A program made the translations under genes and the position numbers. The notes beneath the pieces are model-generated. The model had not been told where the DNA came from. It made no database searches and worked only from the letters and a program-made list of their open reading frames with translations. 64,000 bases of DNA from Theropithecus gelada (lineage: Eukaryota; Chordata; Mammalia; Primates; Cercopithecidae): assembly GCF_003255815.1 (NCBI RefSeq), contig NC_037674.1:699719-763718 (forward strand), given 5' to 3'. Below are positions 1 to 13,100 of the stretch, in pieces (position 1 is the stretch's first letter; each line of letters starts with the position of its first letter).

Positions 1-80
1 TTTTAAAGTCACTAATGAAAGGCTGCCTCTGTTCTATGAGCCTGCTGACTCTGGCTTGTACTCTGTGTGTGTGCGGCCAG

Positions 81-205
81 GCATACCGGCTCTCCCGGGG
101 ACGGGTGTGGGCCATGATCATCATGCTGTGTCTCATCGCGGCCGTCCTGTCTGCCTTCTTGGACAACGTCACCACCATGCTCCTCTTCACGCCTGTGACC
201 ATAAG
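81..205 (+). CDS. OCA2: OCA2 exon 13 (P protein residues 414-455)
   Basis: Internal coding exon of OCA2, a multi-pass melanosomal membrane protein of the ArsB/NhaD-like ion transporter superfamily that controls melanosome anion flux and pH and so tyrosinase activity. The exon is 125 bp. It starts in phase 0 after the acceptor ...tgcggccag and ends two bases into the Arg455 codon before the donor gtatgc. The translation starts AYRLSRGRVWAM and continues through a hydrophobic segment (IIMLCLIAAVLSAFL) that should be a membrane span, then LDNVTTMLLFTPVTI. Val443, the site of the human albinism allele V443I, is present as Val in the DNV motif. Numbering rests on the match of all six exon lengths to the human cDNA intervals I remember (c.1240-1364 here). 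The window begins only 80 bases upstream, so exon 12 is out of view. Identification is very secure; the exon number is established knowledge applied to this sequence. Confidence 0.97.
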
Positions 206-487
206 GTATGCAAAGCGCCCCTGCCGTGGGGGTTGTGGCCAGGCTCTGGCTGCACGGCCTGGCTCCAGGCTCCATTCTTAGGTGCATGAAAAGGTGGGCG
301 GTTGAGCCCACAGCTCGGTGCATTCCAGTCCAGCTTGTGTCTGCTTTGTGTGACTGCAGCACATGCTACAAGCAGTGGGGCCTCAGAAGCTGGTGGCAAA
401 AATGTCTGCGGGAGGTGGAAGACATAGGCTGTGCTTTCCTGGAGATTGTAGTCTCATGAGGAGACATGTGGACAAGAATGGCTCAGC

Positions 488-702
488 CCTGGTGAAACCT
501 CGTCTCTACTAAGAATACAGAAATTAGCTGAGTGTGGCGGCATGCGCCTGTAATCCCAGCTACTCAGGAGGCTGAGGCAGGATAATCCCTTGAACCTGGG
601 AGGCATAGGTTGCAGTGAGCCAAGATTGTGCCACTGCACTCCAACCTGGGCAACAGAGCGAGACTCCGTCTCACAAAACAAAACAAAACAAAACAAAAAA
701 AA
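488..702 (+). mobile_element. Alu, 5'-truncated
   Basis: The sequence begins inside the Alu left arm (ggtgaaacctcgtctctact), runs through the right arm with the GGCTGAGGCAGGA and CCACTGCACTCCA blocks, and ends in an AAAAC-type tail. The first ~70 bases of the left arm are missing. Confidence 0.9.
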
Positions 703-974
703 CAGCTCACCCCAGACCACCAGGTGCCCAGGTACCAGGAGTCCTTGTCCCTGTTCTTCTCCATCACCATCTGCCACCTGGGCTGGGTTGGCAGGTCACA
801 CACATGCTGAGGGCTCACAGGGTCATGTAGCTGGGGGGAGGTGGAACAGCCACCGCAAGGTTCCTCATTAGAGGCTTGGAGGGTCGCAGGACCAATGGGG
901 CTCAGCAGAACCAAAGTTCAGTCTGGCAAAGCTTTATAGGGCAACTCTGGGAAAGAGAAGTTCAGTTCAGTTCA

Positions 975-1038
975 TCCACTCCACTCCACCCCACCCCACC
1001 CCACCCCACCCCACCCCACTCCACCCCACCCCACTCCA
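975..1038. repeat. (CCCCA)n simple repeat
   Basis: Imperfect pentamer tract of CCACC/CCACT units, about 12 copies, fading into ATCCA-like units to about 1075. The Pro/His/Thr-rich reading frame across it is an artefact of the repeat. Confidence 0.9.
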
Positions 1039-2904
1039 TTTCTTTTAATTCCATCCACTTTAATCATCCATTATTTATTGGGGGCCATAGGCCTGTTTAC
1101 CCAGAATCTTCTGAAGCGTGAGCTGTGGTCCCGGTCCTCATGTGGGCCCCTTCTGAAGGCATGGACCTGTGTGTTTCCATATGTATGCTCTCTATTTTAA
1201 ATATGACTCCCCAGCATGTCAGCCTTGGGGCTGGCCCTGAGGACACAGGGTGAGAAGGTGAGAGAGGGGCCCCTCAGGGAGTCACCCTCCGGTTCTGCTT
1301 GTAATAGGGTGTCTTGAACAAGTCACTTCAGGTGCACTGATCTGGGTCGTAACGGCAAAGAGATTAACCTCAGCTGGCATTCTGAGGGCTCTGTGAGACA
1401 CAGGGCCTGCCTGGACACAAGGCATGGGACACACAGCAGGTTCCAAGGCCCCGTGGGGCTGCTTCCAGGGCTCTGGGTTAATCTGGGGGATGCCTTTTGT
1501 GTTTGAACAGTGGTGGCTCTTAGAGGAGGAGTGGGGTGGGGAGGAGCACGGAGTGGCCAGGGCCGCTGGGGAGGTAGATGCAGCATCCCCGGGCCATCTG
1601 CTGCCTCCGTGTGGAGAGTCAGGTTTGTACCCAGGCTCCTGCAAGCTGGGCTACACTGTCACACCCTGTGTGGCATGGGAGGGACCCCGGGCTCTCAGCC
1701 TCCTCGCAGGGTGTGGTACCGCCCCTCTCAGTGCCTGGGGTGGAGAGTCAATGAGGGAGGGCGTGAACATGTTTGAAGGCTGCTGTACACTGTCACATGC
1801 ACTAGTGACGGCACCAAACTGTGCCTTCTGGACGTGTTGGGGGACAAGAGTCAGGCCCATCTGCCCCCTCTAACCAGCATGACTCTGCTGCTGCCCTGGC
1901 TTGAAGACCTCCGCATATCCTCACGCTCCCCCATGGCAGCCTGGTGAGAGCAGGGTTCCAGGGCTGGGGTGCACTGGGCACTTTGTTCCCAGCATCCCCG
2001 TATAGCCCGGGCAGCTGAGAGGTATCTCAGCCTTGCCACAATTTGTTCATATCCTCACTACTTGGAACTGCTTTTGTCATGTTGTTAGAGCAGTAATTCC
2101 ATTTATTAGTCAAAAATTTGCATCTTTCAAGATTCTGGTGCTGGTGTTCTAAGATTCCCTATTTATCTGACCATATTCTTTATGGCTTTGTAAGTGCTGG
2201 CCACATTCTTCCCCTTTGTCTGGACTAAGTGGCTTTGGTCCTTCTAGTTAACAGCTAGTCCCATTGAGATGGGTGCACTGCCCTGCCTGGTCTGGCACTG
2301 TTGACTGCTGCACACACATATTTTCTTGCTAGAAGCAGATCCTGGGAGCTTCCTTAGCACTGTGCCGCTGCTGCCTCGGGTCAGAGTCTCATCTGTGGAG
2401 CCACTCCTGCTTCAGTCCCCAGGCACGCTCCTTCCTCAGCTCCCACATGGCTCCATGGGCCTGTGCTCCTCATGCCAGCAGAGGGGAGGCTGTGGCCAGC
2501 CTCACTCTGAGCTGATGGCCGGGAGGTGGTGGGTGGCCTCTGAGTGAGACCCGAGGCCGGGTCCTATGTGGGAGTGGGCTGTGCGGATGAGCAGATGTGG
2601 GGGACGCTGTGATGTGCCTTCTGCACTTTCTTTAGGGCAGTGTTTCCCAGCTGTGTACATGCTGGGCCCCTGGGGAGCTATAGAGCGCCACTGCCCGGGC
2701 CCACTCCCAGGCACTGGTCTGTGCCGGCCAAGCCGTAGGACTCCCAGATTCCAGCACAAATCTCGTGAGGCCACGGTGGAGCTCCACAGCTGTAGAGTGT
2801 GGCCTGACAGGTCTGTGGGGTGAATACAGTTGACATGAATCGATTGTACTCCAACACAGCTAGAAAAGAATAACTGGAATGCTCCCAGGGTAAAGAACAG
2901 ATTG

Positions 2905-3040
2905 ATATTTAAGGGGATGGGTATCCCGTTACCTGGTTTGATTATGTGAATTATTACATTATCATACGTACCCTGAAAATGTACGTGTGTATGTGTATAT
3001 CTAGTATGTATTATAGCAATAAAAAGTAAATAAATAGAAA
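2905..3040 (+). mobile_element. Old L1 3' end fragment
   Basis: The sequence aaggggatgggtatcccgtt followed by a tgattatgtgaattattaca-type segment and an A-rich, AATAAA-bearing end resembles the 3'UTR of L1M subfamilies. It is assigned by similarity recalled from consensus. Confidence 0.5.
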
Positions 3041-3335
3041 ATGCATAGATGAATGAAACAAAGGGAGGGGACAAGAAGAGAACCTAGGGCCTTGGTGTCC
3101 AGGAAGCGGGAGGTGGGAAAGGGGCTGAATCAGCAGGCCCTGTGTGACCATCTGCTCCGCCTCCACACCGACCCCCACAGCACCAGCTGGGAGCGCTGGG
3201 GAAAGGGCACCTGATCACACTGAGGGTTTGGTGGCTGGAGGCTCACTCTGGGAAGGAGCGTAGCTCTTGGAGTGAGCTGTGGCCTGCAGGGGTTGTTGCA
3301 TTGTTCATTCCCCCCAGCACTGCCCTCCCCACAGG

Positions 3336-3366
3336 GGTGTGTGTGTGTGTGTTTGTGTGTGCGCGC
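3336..3366. repeat. (GT)n microsatellite near exon 14
   Basis: Interrupted GT tract followed by GCGCGCG, ending about 100 bases before the exon 14 acceptor. Confidence 0.9.
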
Positions 3367-3468
3367 GTACCTCCCTTGTACGAACAAGTGCCTTAAAAAT
3401 CTCTGGGTTGCACGTGAGCCTTTCACAATGTGCACAGTGGGACTTTCATTTTCCTCCATTTGTGACAG

Positions 3469-3607
3469 GTTGTGTGAGGTGCTCAACCTCGATCCAAGAC
3501 AAGTCTTGATTGCAGAAGTGATCTTCACAAACATTGGAGGAGCTGCCACTGCCATCGGGGACCCTCCAAATGTCATTATTGTTTCCAACCAAGAGCTGAG
3601 GAAGATG
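3469..3607 (+). CDS. OCA2: OCA2 exon 14 (P protein residues 455-501)
   Basis: This 139-bp coding exon begins with the last base of the Arg455 codon after the acceptor tttgtgacag and ends in phase 0 at Met501 before the donor gtacgt. It reads LCEVLNLDPRQVLIAEVIF and then TNIGGAATAIGDPPNVIIV, followed by SNQELRKM. The GGAATAIGDPPN stretch is the most family-diagnostic motif in the window and is typical of the transporter core of ArsB/NhaD-like proteins. Ala481 and Asn489, the sites of the human alleles A481T and N489D, carry the normal residues. Length and phases match human c.1365-1503. A GT-rich microsatellite lies about 100 bases upstream of the acceptor. No frameshift or stop is present. 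Confidence 0.97.
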
Positions 3608-4276
3608 GTACGTACCAGCATGCTAGGGTTGCTTCCAACAAACGCATACTTCCACTTACTTAGCGCTCTACCCCACGTGGACACCTTTGTTAGAAATGAA
3701 CATCATCACGCCACCTCTTCATAGTAAGTGCTACTGGGCATCTCAAGAGTGGGATGTTCGGTGACTGGTCCTTCAATCCTAGAGTTAACTGGCTTGAATT
3801 GACTTCATACTCATTCTGATCAGTTTTTAAAGAAATGACTGGATAGCATGATATAGTTAGTCATGGTATGTTATATTAATTTTATTAATAGGAACTGAGG
3901 TTTCTTCCAACTTACATTAAAAACAAAATGACCTGTCCCCTCTCACTGGAGATACGGGATTCCCTTCTTAACTGTGGTGGATTAATTTACTGATAAAGGA
4001 CTTAAAATTTATTTTTTAAGGGTCAGAAATGAATGTCTTTAGAAATAAATTCTTTGAAAGCCCCCTATAAATATTAGGGTATAATTTCTTTATATACTGT
4101 AATGAAGACAAAGTGTTAGAAAGTGCAGGGTATTTTATATATCTTCAAGGTGAAAATTGAACTATATCATTAATTTTTATTCTCTACTCTTTGCTTTGAT
4201 CATTAGAATTTTCTTAGTCTCCCTTCTCTGAGGTATCAGTGAAAATGCTTCCACATTGGTGTTATTTCTTGTAGAT

Positions 4277-4308
4277 GGTGTGTGTGTGTGTGTGTGCACG
4301 CGTGTGTG
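4277..4308. repeat. (GT)n microsatellite
   Basis: About ten GT dinucleotides followed by a GCACGCGTGTGTG extension. Confidence 0.9.
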
Positions 4309-5351
4309 CCCGAAGGGTGTCAGTGTGTTTGTATTTGAACACTGTGTTCCATAAAAATATTTAAACCTTTGAGAACCTGTGGCTCCAGCGTGTTAGTGGC
4401 TGCCTCACGGAAGCAGCGCGCTCTGGAGGTTCTGGGTGTGGCTCCGCATCCCCTCGCTGCCCCGGGAAACTGCTTGGCAACACTTCACCAGCTGTGCCCT
4501 GTGAGCTGAGGGGTGCAGCCGTGACCATGCCACCCTGGAAGGTGGTAACAGAGCCTGCGGTGTATCCTGGGGCACCTGCTGCCAGGGTGGAGCTCATGCT
4601 GATGGAATAGAAGTGTTTTTAGAAAACAATTGTGTTATTAGTTTCATTCCATAAAAAAGTAATGCATTTTTTGTAGAAAACAAAAGTCTCACAGACATGC
4701 ACACACAATAAAAATTCATAATTCCACAAACCAGAGGTAAACCCTTTTAATATTTTGGTGCAAATAGCATCCTAGAGCGTTGGTTTGTGGCTACAGACGA
4801 ATACAAAAGACAGTGCAGCTTCTGCGTCTGGCCAACGTGGAGTAACAGGGCCGGGATTTACTCTCTTGCTTGGGAAAGTCAAACAGAACAAACAAAAATA
4901 AACCAAAACCAGACAAAACACAGGGAACAATGGTCACGAAGTCACTGGACACCAGGCACAAAGCGACAGTGATCCCCGTGAGACGGGAGACAGATGCGGT
5001 GAGCTCTGTGACTGCTCCAGCTCCCCACCTCCAGAGAGCCTCCAGAGCGCGGTGCAGCGAGGGACGACCCCGGCAGAGCCCATGAGACACCCTGAGTTGA
5101 GAGGATGAAGCTGAAAGTCTGGGGAGACCAGGGCAGTGAGAGTCCAGAGGGGACACAGCTGAACCGCAGAGATCCTCAGCGAGTCCCTTTGCAGTATTCA
5201 GCAGAATGTTCAGATCAGTGCATTCGTGCGAGGAGACGACATGAGACCCGGGGAGAACAACCCAGAAAGATGAGAGGGGCGAGTGCTTGATGCACACGAC
5301 GGGAATAGTGATGATGTCTATTCTGCCAGGCAGTCTGGAACCTCTTAATTT

Positions 5352-5462
5352 TTTTATTTTTATTTTATTTATTTTTATTTTTTTTGAGACAGAGTCTCCC
5401 TCTGTCGCCAGGCTGGAGTGCAGTGGCGCGATCTCCGCTCGCTGCAAGCTCCGCCTCCCAGT
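5352..5462 (-). mobile_element. Very short Alu with 15-bp target-site duplication
   Basis: T-rich tail followed by gagacagagtctccctctgt and the right-arm Alu sequence, truncated after about 110 bp. It is flanked on both sides by ggaacctcttaattt (5337-5351 and 5463-5477), a perfect 15-bp duplication. Confidence 0.92.
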
Positions 5463-6782
5463 GGAACCTCTTAATTTATGGAGCACTGGGTAGAGCACTC
5501 ACCAGAGTCTTGCCTCAGTCGTGAGGGTAATTAACTACAAAGTGAACACTGCTCTGCTTCCACCTAAGAAATCTTGAAACTAAGACCCCAGAGGACCAAA
5601 CTGTTTCTAAATATTTCAACTGCATCCCAGAACAAACCTCAAGAATATTTAGAGTGATACAAAAATATTCGGCAACACACAGGGTAAAACTTGCAATGTC
5701 TGGCAACCAATCAATGATTATCAGGCATGTAAAGAAGCAAGAAAATATAACCCATGACAGGCATGGTATGAACCATTTGAAACTAACGTAGAACAGACAA
5801 GGGTGTTAGAATCAGCAGACTAGGACATTAAAACTGTTACTACAACGGTGTTACAGATATTCATCAAGTAGCAACATTAAAGATACTAAAAAAGCCCCAC
5901 ATTAAACATCTAGACGTGAACATTACAATGTCTGAGATAGAAATACACTTGTTGGGATTAGTGGCATATTAGATATTACATAAGGAAAGATGAATGAACT
6001 TGAAGACATAGATTCAAAATGAAACGGAGTAAAAAGATAATAACAAGGGCTGAAAAGCATTAGTGAGCTATGGGAAAACGTCACGTGGCCTAACATACAT
6101 GCAATTCTCATCTCTGGAGGAGAGAGGGGAATGGAAAAAGACACCTGAAAAATGGTCCTAAATTCCAAATTTTATGAATGGTATAAACCGACAGAATCAA
6201 GAAGTTCAATGAAGCCAGAGCACAGGAAACATGAAGATCCTACAGTAAGGCACATCATAATAAAATTATTTGAAAACAATGATGAAGAGAAAATCTTAAG
6301 TTTCCAAAGAAAAAGACATGTTACAGGCAAGGAAACCAAGATAAAGATGACAATATATTTCTCTTTAGAGATAATGCGCGTGTGAAGGCAACGGAGCAAT
6401 ACCTTTAAATACGGAAGGAAAACACCTGTGATCTCAGAATACTACACCCAGTGAAAATCTCTTTTTCTTATGTACAAAAGCAGACTTTTTCTCATATAGA
6501 AAAGCTAAAAGGAATTCAGCAGCAGCAGACCCACATGTAAGACATACTAAAGGAAGTCTGTAAGGCAGAAGGAAAGTGACGCCACATGGAAACACGGATC
6601 TTCACAAAGTCATGAAGAATACTGAAAAGGGTAACTACATGGGTAAATTCACGTAAGTTAAAAAATTACTCAAACCACTTTGAGATAATTGTTTAAACAA
6701 AATAATAGTGTAACATGTAAGTAGAATTGATGACAACAATAAAATAAAGCCTGGAAGGGGAGAAATTAAAGTATATTAATGT

Positions 6783-7078
6783 GTCAGGTGCGGTGGCTCA
6801 GCCTGTAATCCCAGCACTTTGGGAGGCTGAGGCGGGTGGATCATGAGGTCTGGAGATCGAGACCATCCTGGCTAACACGGTGAAACCCCGTCTCTACTAG
6901 AAATACAAAAAAAACTAGCTGAGCGTGGTGGCACACGCCTGTAGTCCCACCTACTTGGGAGGCTGAGGCAGGAGAATTGCTTGAACCCAGGAGGCGGAGG
7001 TTGCAGTGAGCCGAGATTGCGCCACCGCACTCCAGCCTGGGCGAAAGAGTGAGACTCCGTCTTAAAAAAAAAAAAAAA
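6783..7078 (+). mobile_element. Alu (AluY-like)
   Basis: Full dimeric Alu with a poly(A) tail. The flanks repeat gtatattaatgt (6771-6782 and 7079-7090), a target-site duplication. The left arm reads gagatcgagaccatcctggc, an AluY-type feature. Confidence 0.93.
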
Positions 7079-7799
7079 GTATATTAATGTAAGATATTTT
7101 ATAGTATATGTAAACTAGTATAATATAATTTGAAGGTAGTCCGTGAAAGTTAAAAATGTGTATGATAAACTCTAAAGCAACCACTGAAAGGAAAAACAAA
7201 GAGTAACAGCTAATGCCAACAAAGAATATAAGTGGAATCATAAATAGTATTTATTTAATGGAATGAAATGTAGAAAAAAGGCAAAAGGAAGCAAAGAAAT
7301 GATGGAACAAATATAAAGCAAATTGCAAGAGTTAAACCTAACTATATTTAATAATTATATAACATATAAATAGTTTAAATATCCCAATTAAACAGCAGGG
7401 ATTATCAGATCAAACAAACAAGCCCCATCCAACTATAGATGCTCCTCAACTGACTTTGGGATTACATCCAGATAAACTTATTGTAAGTTAAAAATATCAT
7501 AAGCCAAAATGTGTTTAATATACCTGAGCCCCTGAACATCATGGCTTCGCCTAAGCCCACCTTAAATGTGCTCAGAACCCTTACCTTAGCATACCGTTGG
7601 GCAAAATCTCATACAAAGTCTACTTTATAATAAAGTGCTGGATAGCTCATGTAACTTACTGAATATTGTACATTACATCAAAGTTGAGATGGTTTTGCAC
7701 CATTGTGAAATTGAAAAATTGTAAATTGAACCAAATTAAGTCAGGGAACATCTGCATTATGCTGCTTACAAGACACACATTTAAAATATAAAGACAGAA

Positions 7800-8081
7800 G
7801 GCCAGGCACGATGGCTGACGCCTGTAATCCCACCACTTTGGGAGGCCGAGGCTGGTGGATCACCTGAGATCAAGAGTTCAAGATCAGCCTGGCTAACATG
7901 GTGAAACCCCGTCTCTACTAAAAATACAAAATATTAGCTGGGCATGGTGGCGGGCACCTGGAATCCCAGCTCCTCGGGAGGCTGAGGCAGGAGAATCGCT
8001 TGAACCTGGGAGATGGAGGTTGCAGTGAGACAAGAGCACCCCATTCCTGGGTGATGAGTGAAACTCCATCTCAGAAAAAAA
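7800..8081 (+). mobile_element. Alu (AluS-like)
   Basis: Dimeric Alu with a short A tail and a small internal deletion in the right arm near 8030-8045. It is followed directly by a TCTA microsatellite (8087-8106). Confidence 0.9.
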
Positions 8082-8734
8082 TGTCTGTCTATCTATCTAT
8101 CTAGCTATCGACACAAATAAGTTAAAAGTAAAGGAATGGCAAAAGACTCCTCAGAACAAAGTGGCTATATTAATATCTGACAAAGTAGACTGCAGAGCGA
8201 AGAATATTTCTAGGATTAAAGAATGTTTCATCATAATAAAGGGGTAAATTCATATAGTGAACATAAAAATTCCATTTATACAACCAATGACAGACCTTCA
8301 AAATATGTGAAATGTGATAGTACTGCAAGGAGGAATAGATAAATCCTTAATTATAGTTGGAGAGTTCAGTACAATTCTCACAGTAATTGAAAGAACAAGT
8401 AGAAAATCTACAAGGATATAGAAAACTTCATCATTGTTAACTAACATGATCTAGTTGACATTTATAGAAAACTCCACTCAATAACAGAAGAATGTATATT
8501 TTTTTCCAGGTGCACATAAAACATTAACCGAAATAGATTCTAGGCAATAAGACAAATCTCAATAAATTTAAAAAGATTCAAGTAATATAAAATATTTTCT
8601 CTGACCACAGTTGAATTAAATTAGAAATTAATAACAGGGATATTTGGAAAATTCTCAAATATCTGGAAACTAACACACATTTCAGTAATCCAAGGGTCAA
8701 AGAAGAAAGTGAGATTGAAATTAGAAAGTATTTT

Positions 8735-9120
8735 TGTACTCATCAGCTTGGAATGCCATAACCAAATACCATAGACTGGGCAGCTTAAATAACAGCAATT
8801 TATTTCTCACAGTCTGGAGGCTAGAAAGTTCAAGATCCAGTGGATTTCATTCCCTGGTGAGGGCTCTCTTCCAGGCTTGCAGATGGCCGCTCTCTCACTG
8901 TGTCCTCATGTGGCAGGGAGGCGGGGAGAAGAGGCAGAGATGAAGCTCTCTGGCATCTTTTCTTATACAGGCATTAATCCCAGCATGAGGGCTCTACCCT
9001 CATGACCTCATCTAAGCCTTATCACCTCCAAAAGACTCCATCTCCTAATACCACCCCACTGAGGGGGCGAGGTAGGGCTTCGGCCACAGTACTTTCGGGG
9101 AAACACGATTCAGTCCCGAG
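8735..9120 (-). mobile_element. MaLR-type LTR (MLT1/MST-like), reverse orientation
   Basis: Contains ccataaccaaataccataga, then a ggcagcttaaataac...ttatttctcacagtctggaggc block and a gagggctctaccctcatgac block, which together match the reverse complement of ERVL-MaLR LTRs. It interrupts the old L1. It is a non-coding remnant, and the subfamily name is uncertain. Confidence 0.6.
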
Positions 9121-9154
9121 CAGTTTTGTGTTGAATTATAGTGAAAACAGAACA

Positions 9155-9345
9155 TATCAAAATTTGTGGGATTCTTCTATAGCAGAAGTCAGTAGACTTC
9201 TTAAAAGGCTATATATAGTTAGTTTTATAGGCATGTGGGCTGTATGGTCTCCATTGCAATTACTCAGCCGCACCACTATATAGCATGAAAGTAGCCATAG
9301 ATAACACATAAATGAATGGATATGGCTGTATTCCAGCTCCATGTG
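9155..9345 (+). mobile_element. hAT (Charlie-type) MER fragment
   Basis: Carries ggctgtatggtctccattgc, then a cagccgcaccactatat block and ggatatggctgtattccag, matching a common non-autonomous hAT element. A second, more complete copy lies at 61538-61753. Confidence 0.6.
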
Positions 9346-10172
9346 TGCTGGTCCCTACTCTAAAGCAGTATTTAGAAGGAAATGTATAACACTAAACACC
9401 TGTATTTGAAAAGATGTGTCTCAAATCCATAACCTCAGCTTTATCCTATGGAATCAGAAAAAGAAAGTAAGCAGAAGAAAAAAATATATACAGACTAGAA
9501 AAATAGGGAACATCAATGAAAGCAAAAGCTGGTTCTTTGACAAGATCAGTAATATTGACAAACATCTCGCCAAGCTGATGAGGAAAATGAGACAGAAGAT
9601 TCAAGTTACTGATATCAAGAATAAGAGTTGTTATATTACAGCAGAGCACACAGACATTACACTATTCTTAGCGAAGATCATGGACAACTGTATGTAAATG
9701 ATCTGACAGCTTAGATAAAATAAAACTTTTTTTTTGGAAAGACACACTCTTTAAAACTTCACTCAAGAAGAAGTAGGTAACCTGAGTTGCCCTACAGCTA
9801 TAGAAATAATCAAATATGTAGTTAAAAACCTTCCCACAAAGAACAAAACAAACATAAAGAAACAACTCAGCCTAAGATAGCTTCTTTGTTGAATTCTCCC
9901 AAATACTTAAGGAAAAAATAATGTCATAATACCAATTCTTTTTTTTTTTTAATTTATTTATTATTATTATTATACTTTAAGTTCTAGAGTACATGTGCAT
10001 AACGTGCAGGTTTGTTACATATGTATACTTGTGCCATGTTGCTGTGCTGCACCCATCAACTCGTCATTTACATCAGGTATAACTCCCAATGCAATCCCTC
10101 CCCACTCCCCCCTCCCCATGATAGGCCCCAGTGTGTGATGTTCCCCTTCCCGAGTCCAAGTGATCTCATTGT

Positions 10173-13100
10173 TCAGTTCCCACCTATGAGTGAGAACATG
10201 CGGTGTTTGGTTTTCTGTTCTTGTGATAGTTTGCTAAGAATGATGGTTTCCAGCTGCATCCATGTCCCTACAAAGGACACAAACTCATCCTTTTTTATGG
10301 CTGCATAGTATTCCATGGTGTATATGTGCCACATTTTCTTAATTCAGTCTGTCACTGATGGACATTTGGGTTGATTCCAAGTCTTTGCTATTGTGAATAG
10401 TGCCGCAATAAACATACGTGTGCATGTGTCTTTATAGCAGCATGATTTATAATCCTTTGGGTATATACCCAGTAATGGGATGGCTGGGTCATATGGTACT
10501 TCTAGTTCTAGATCCTTGAGGAATTGCCATACTGTTTTCCATAATGGTTGAACTAGTTTACACTCCCACCAACAGTGTAAAAGTGTTCCTATTTCTCCAC
10601 ATCCTCTCCAGCACCTGTTGTTTCCTGACTTTTTAATGATCGCCATTCTAACTGGTGTGAGATGATATCTCATTGTGGTTTTGATTTGCATTTCTCTGAT
10701 GGCCAGTGATGATGAGCATTTTTTCATGTGTCTGTTGGCTGTATGAATGTCTTCTTTTGAGAAATGTCTGTTCATATCCTTTGCCCACTTTTTGATGGGG
10801 TTGTTTTTTTCTTGTAAATTTGTTTGAGTTCTTTGTAGGTTCTGGATATTAGCCCTTTGTCAGATGAGTAGATTGCAAAAATTTTCTCCCATTCTGTAGG
10901 TTGCCTGTTCACTCTGATGGTAGTTTCTTTTGCTGTGCAGAAGCTCTTTAGTTTAATGAGATCCCATTTGTCAATTTTGGCTTTTGCTGCCGTTGCTTTT
11001 GGTGTTTTAGACATGAAGTCTTTGCCCATGCCTATGTCCTGAATGGTACTACCTAGGTTTTCCTCTAGGGTTTTTATGGTATTAGGTCTAACATTTAAGT
11101 CTCTAATCCATCTTGAATTAATTTTTGTATAAGGAGTAAGGAAAGGATCCAGTTTCAGCTTTCTACTTATGGCTAGCCAATTTTCCCAGCACCATTTATT
11201 AAATAGGGAATCCTTTCCCCATTTCTTGTTTCTCTCAGGTTTGTCAAAGATCAGATGGCTGTAGATGTGTGGTATTATTTCTGAGGACCCTGTTCTGTTC
11301 CACTGGTCTATATCTCTGTTTTGGTACCAGTACCATGCTGTTTTGGTTACTGTAGCCTTGTAGTATAGTTTGAAGTCAGGTAGCGTGATGCCTCCAGCTT
11401 TGTTCTTTTGACTTAGGATTGTCTTGGAGATGCGGGCTCTTTTTTGGTTCCATATGAACTTTAAAGCAGTTTTTTCCAATTCTGTGAAGAAACTCGTTGG
11501 TAGCTTGATGGGGATGGCATTGAATCTATAAGTTACCTTGGGCAGTATAGCCATTTTCACGATATTGATTCTTCCTATCCATGAGCATGGTATGTTCTTC
11601 CATTTGTTTGTGTCCTCTTTTATTTCACTGACCAGTGGTTTGTAGTTCTCCTTGAAGAGGTCCTTTACATCCCTTGTAAGTTGGATTCCTAGGTATTTTA
11701 TTCTCTTTGAAGCAATTGTGAATGGAAGTTCATTCATGATTTGGCTCTCTGTTTGTCTGTTACTAGTGTATAAGAATGCTTGTGATTTTTGCACATTAAT
11801 TTTGTATCCTGAGACTTTGCTGAAGTTGCTTATCAGCTTAAGGAGATTTTGGGCTGAGACAATGGGGTTTTGTAAATATACAATCATGTCATCTGCAAAC
11901 AGGGACAATTTGACTTCTTCTTTTCCTAACTGAATACCCTTGATTTCTTTCTGTTGCCTGATTGCCTGATTGCCCTAGCAGAACTTCCAACACTATGTTG
12001 AATAGGAGTGGTGAGAGAGGGCATCCCTGTCTTGTGCCAGTTTTCAAAGGGAATTTTTCCAGTTTTTGCCCATTGAGTATGATATTGGCTGTAGGTTTGT
12101 CATAGATAGCTCTTATTATTTTGAGGTACGTTCCATCAATACTGAATTTAATGAGCGTTTTTAGCATGAAGGGCTGTTGAATTTTGTCAAAAGCCTTTTC
12201 TGCATCTATTGAGATAATCATGTGGTTCTTGTCTTTGGTTCTGTTTATATGCTGGATTATGTTTATTGATTCGCGAATGTTGAACCAGCCTTGCATCCCA
12301 GGGATGAAGCCCACTTGATCATGGTGGATAAGCTTTTTGATGTGCTGCTGAATCCGGTTTGCCAGTATTTTATTGAGGATTTTTGCATTGATGTTCATCA
12401 GGGATATTGGTCTAAAATTCTCTTTATTTGTTGTGTCTCTGCCAGGCTTTGGTATCAGGATGATGTTGGCCTCATAAAATGAGTTAGGGAGGATTCCCTC
12501 TTTTTCTATTGATTGGAATAGTTTCAGAAGGAATGGTACCAGCTCCTCCTTGTACCTCTGGTAGAATTCAGCTGTGAATCCATCTGGTCCTGGACTTTTT
12601 TTGGTTGGTAGGCTATTAATTATTGCCTCAATTTCAGAGCCTGCTATTGGTCTATTCAGGGATTCAACTTCTTCCTGGTTTAGTCTTGGAAGAGTGTAAG
12701 TGTCCAGGAAATTATCCATTTCTTCTAGGTTTTCTAGTTTATTTGCGTAGAGGTGTTTATAGTATTCTCTGATGGTGGTTTGTATTTCTGTGGGGTCGGT
12801 GGTGATATCCCCTTTATCATTTTTTATTGTGTCTATTTGATTCTTCTCTCTTTTCTTCTTTATTAGTCTTGCTAGCGGTCTGTCAATTTTGTTGATCTTT
12901 TCAAAAAACCAACTCCTGGATTCATTGATTTTTTGGAGGGTTTTTTGTGTCTCTATCTCCTTCAGTTCTGCTCTGATCTTAGTTATTTCTTGCCTTCTGC
13001 TAGCTTTTGAATGTGTTTGCTCTTGCTTCTCTAGTTCTTTTAATTGTGATGTTAGAGTGTCAATTTTAGATCTTTCCTGCTTTCTCTTGTGGGCATTTAG

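Larger units (their letters stand above)
206..3468 (+). other. OCA2: OCA2 intron 13
   Basis: Non-coding, 3.26 kb, donor gtatgc and acceptor gtgacag. It contains a truncated Alu, a CCCCA simple repeat, an old L1 tail near 2905-3040 and a GT microsatellite close to the 3' end. About 1040-2900 is moderately GC-rich with several overlapping short reading frames on both strands. None resembles a known protein and I see no defined element in it. Confidence 0.9.

Noticed and set aside
876..1121. Proline/histidine-rich open frame
   Set aside because: It is generated by the CCCCA simple repeat and has no coding support.
4791..5498. 235-codon minus-strand frame
   Set aside because: It crosses old L1 sequence and the short Alu; its end reads as translated Alu. 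Not a gene.
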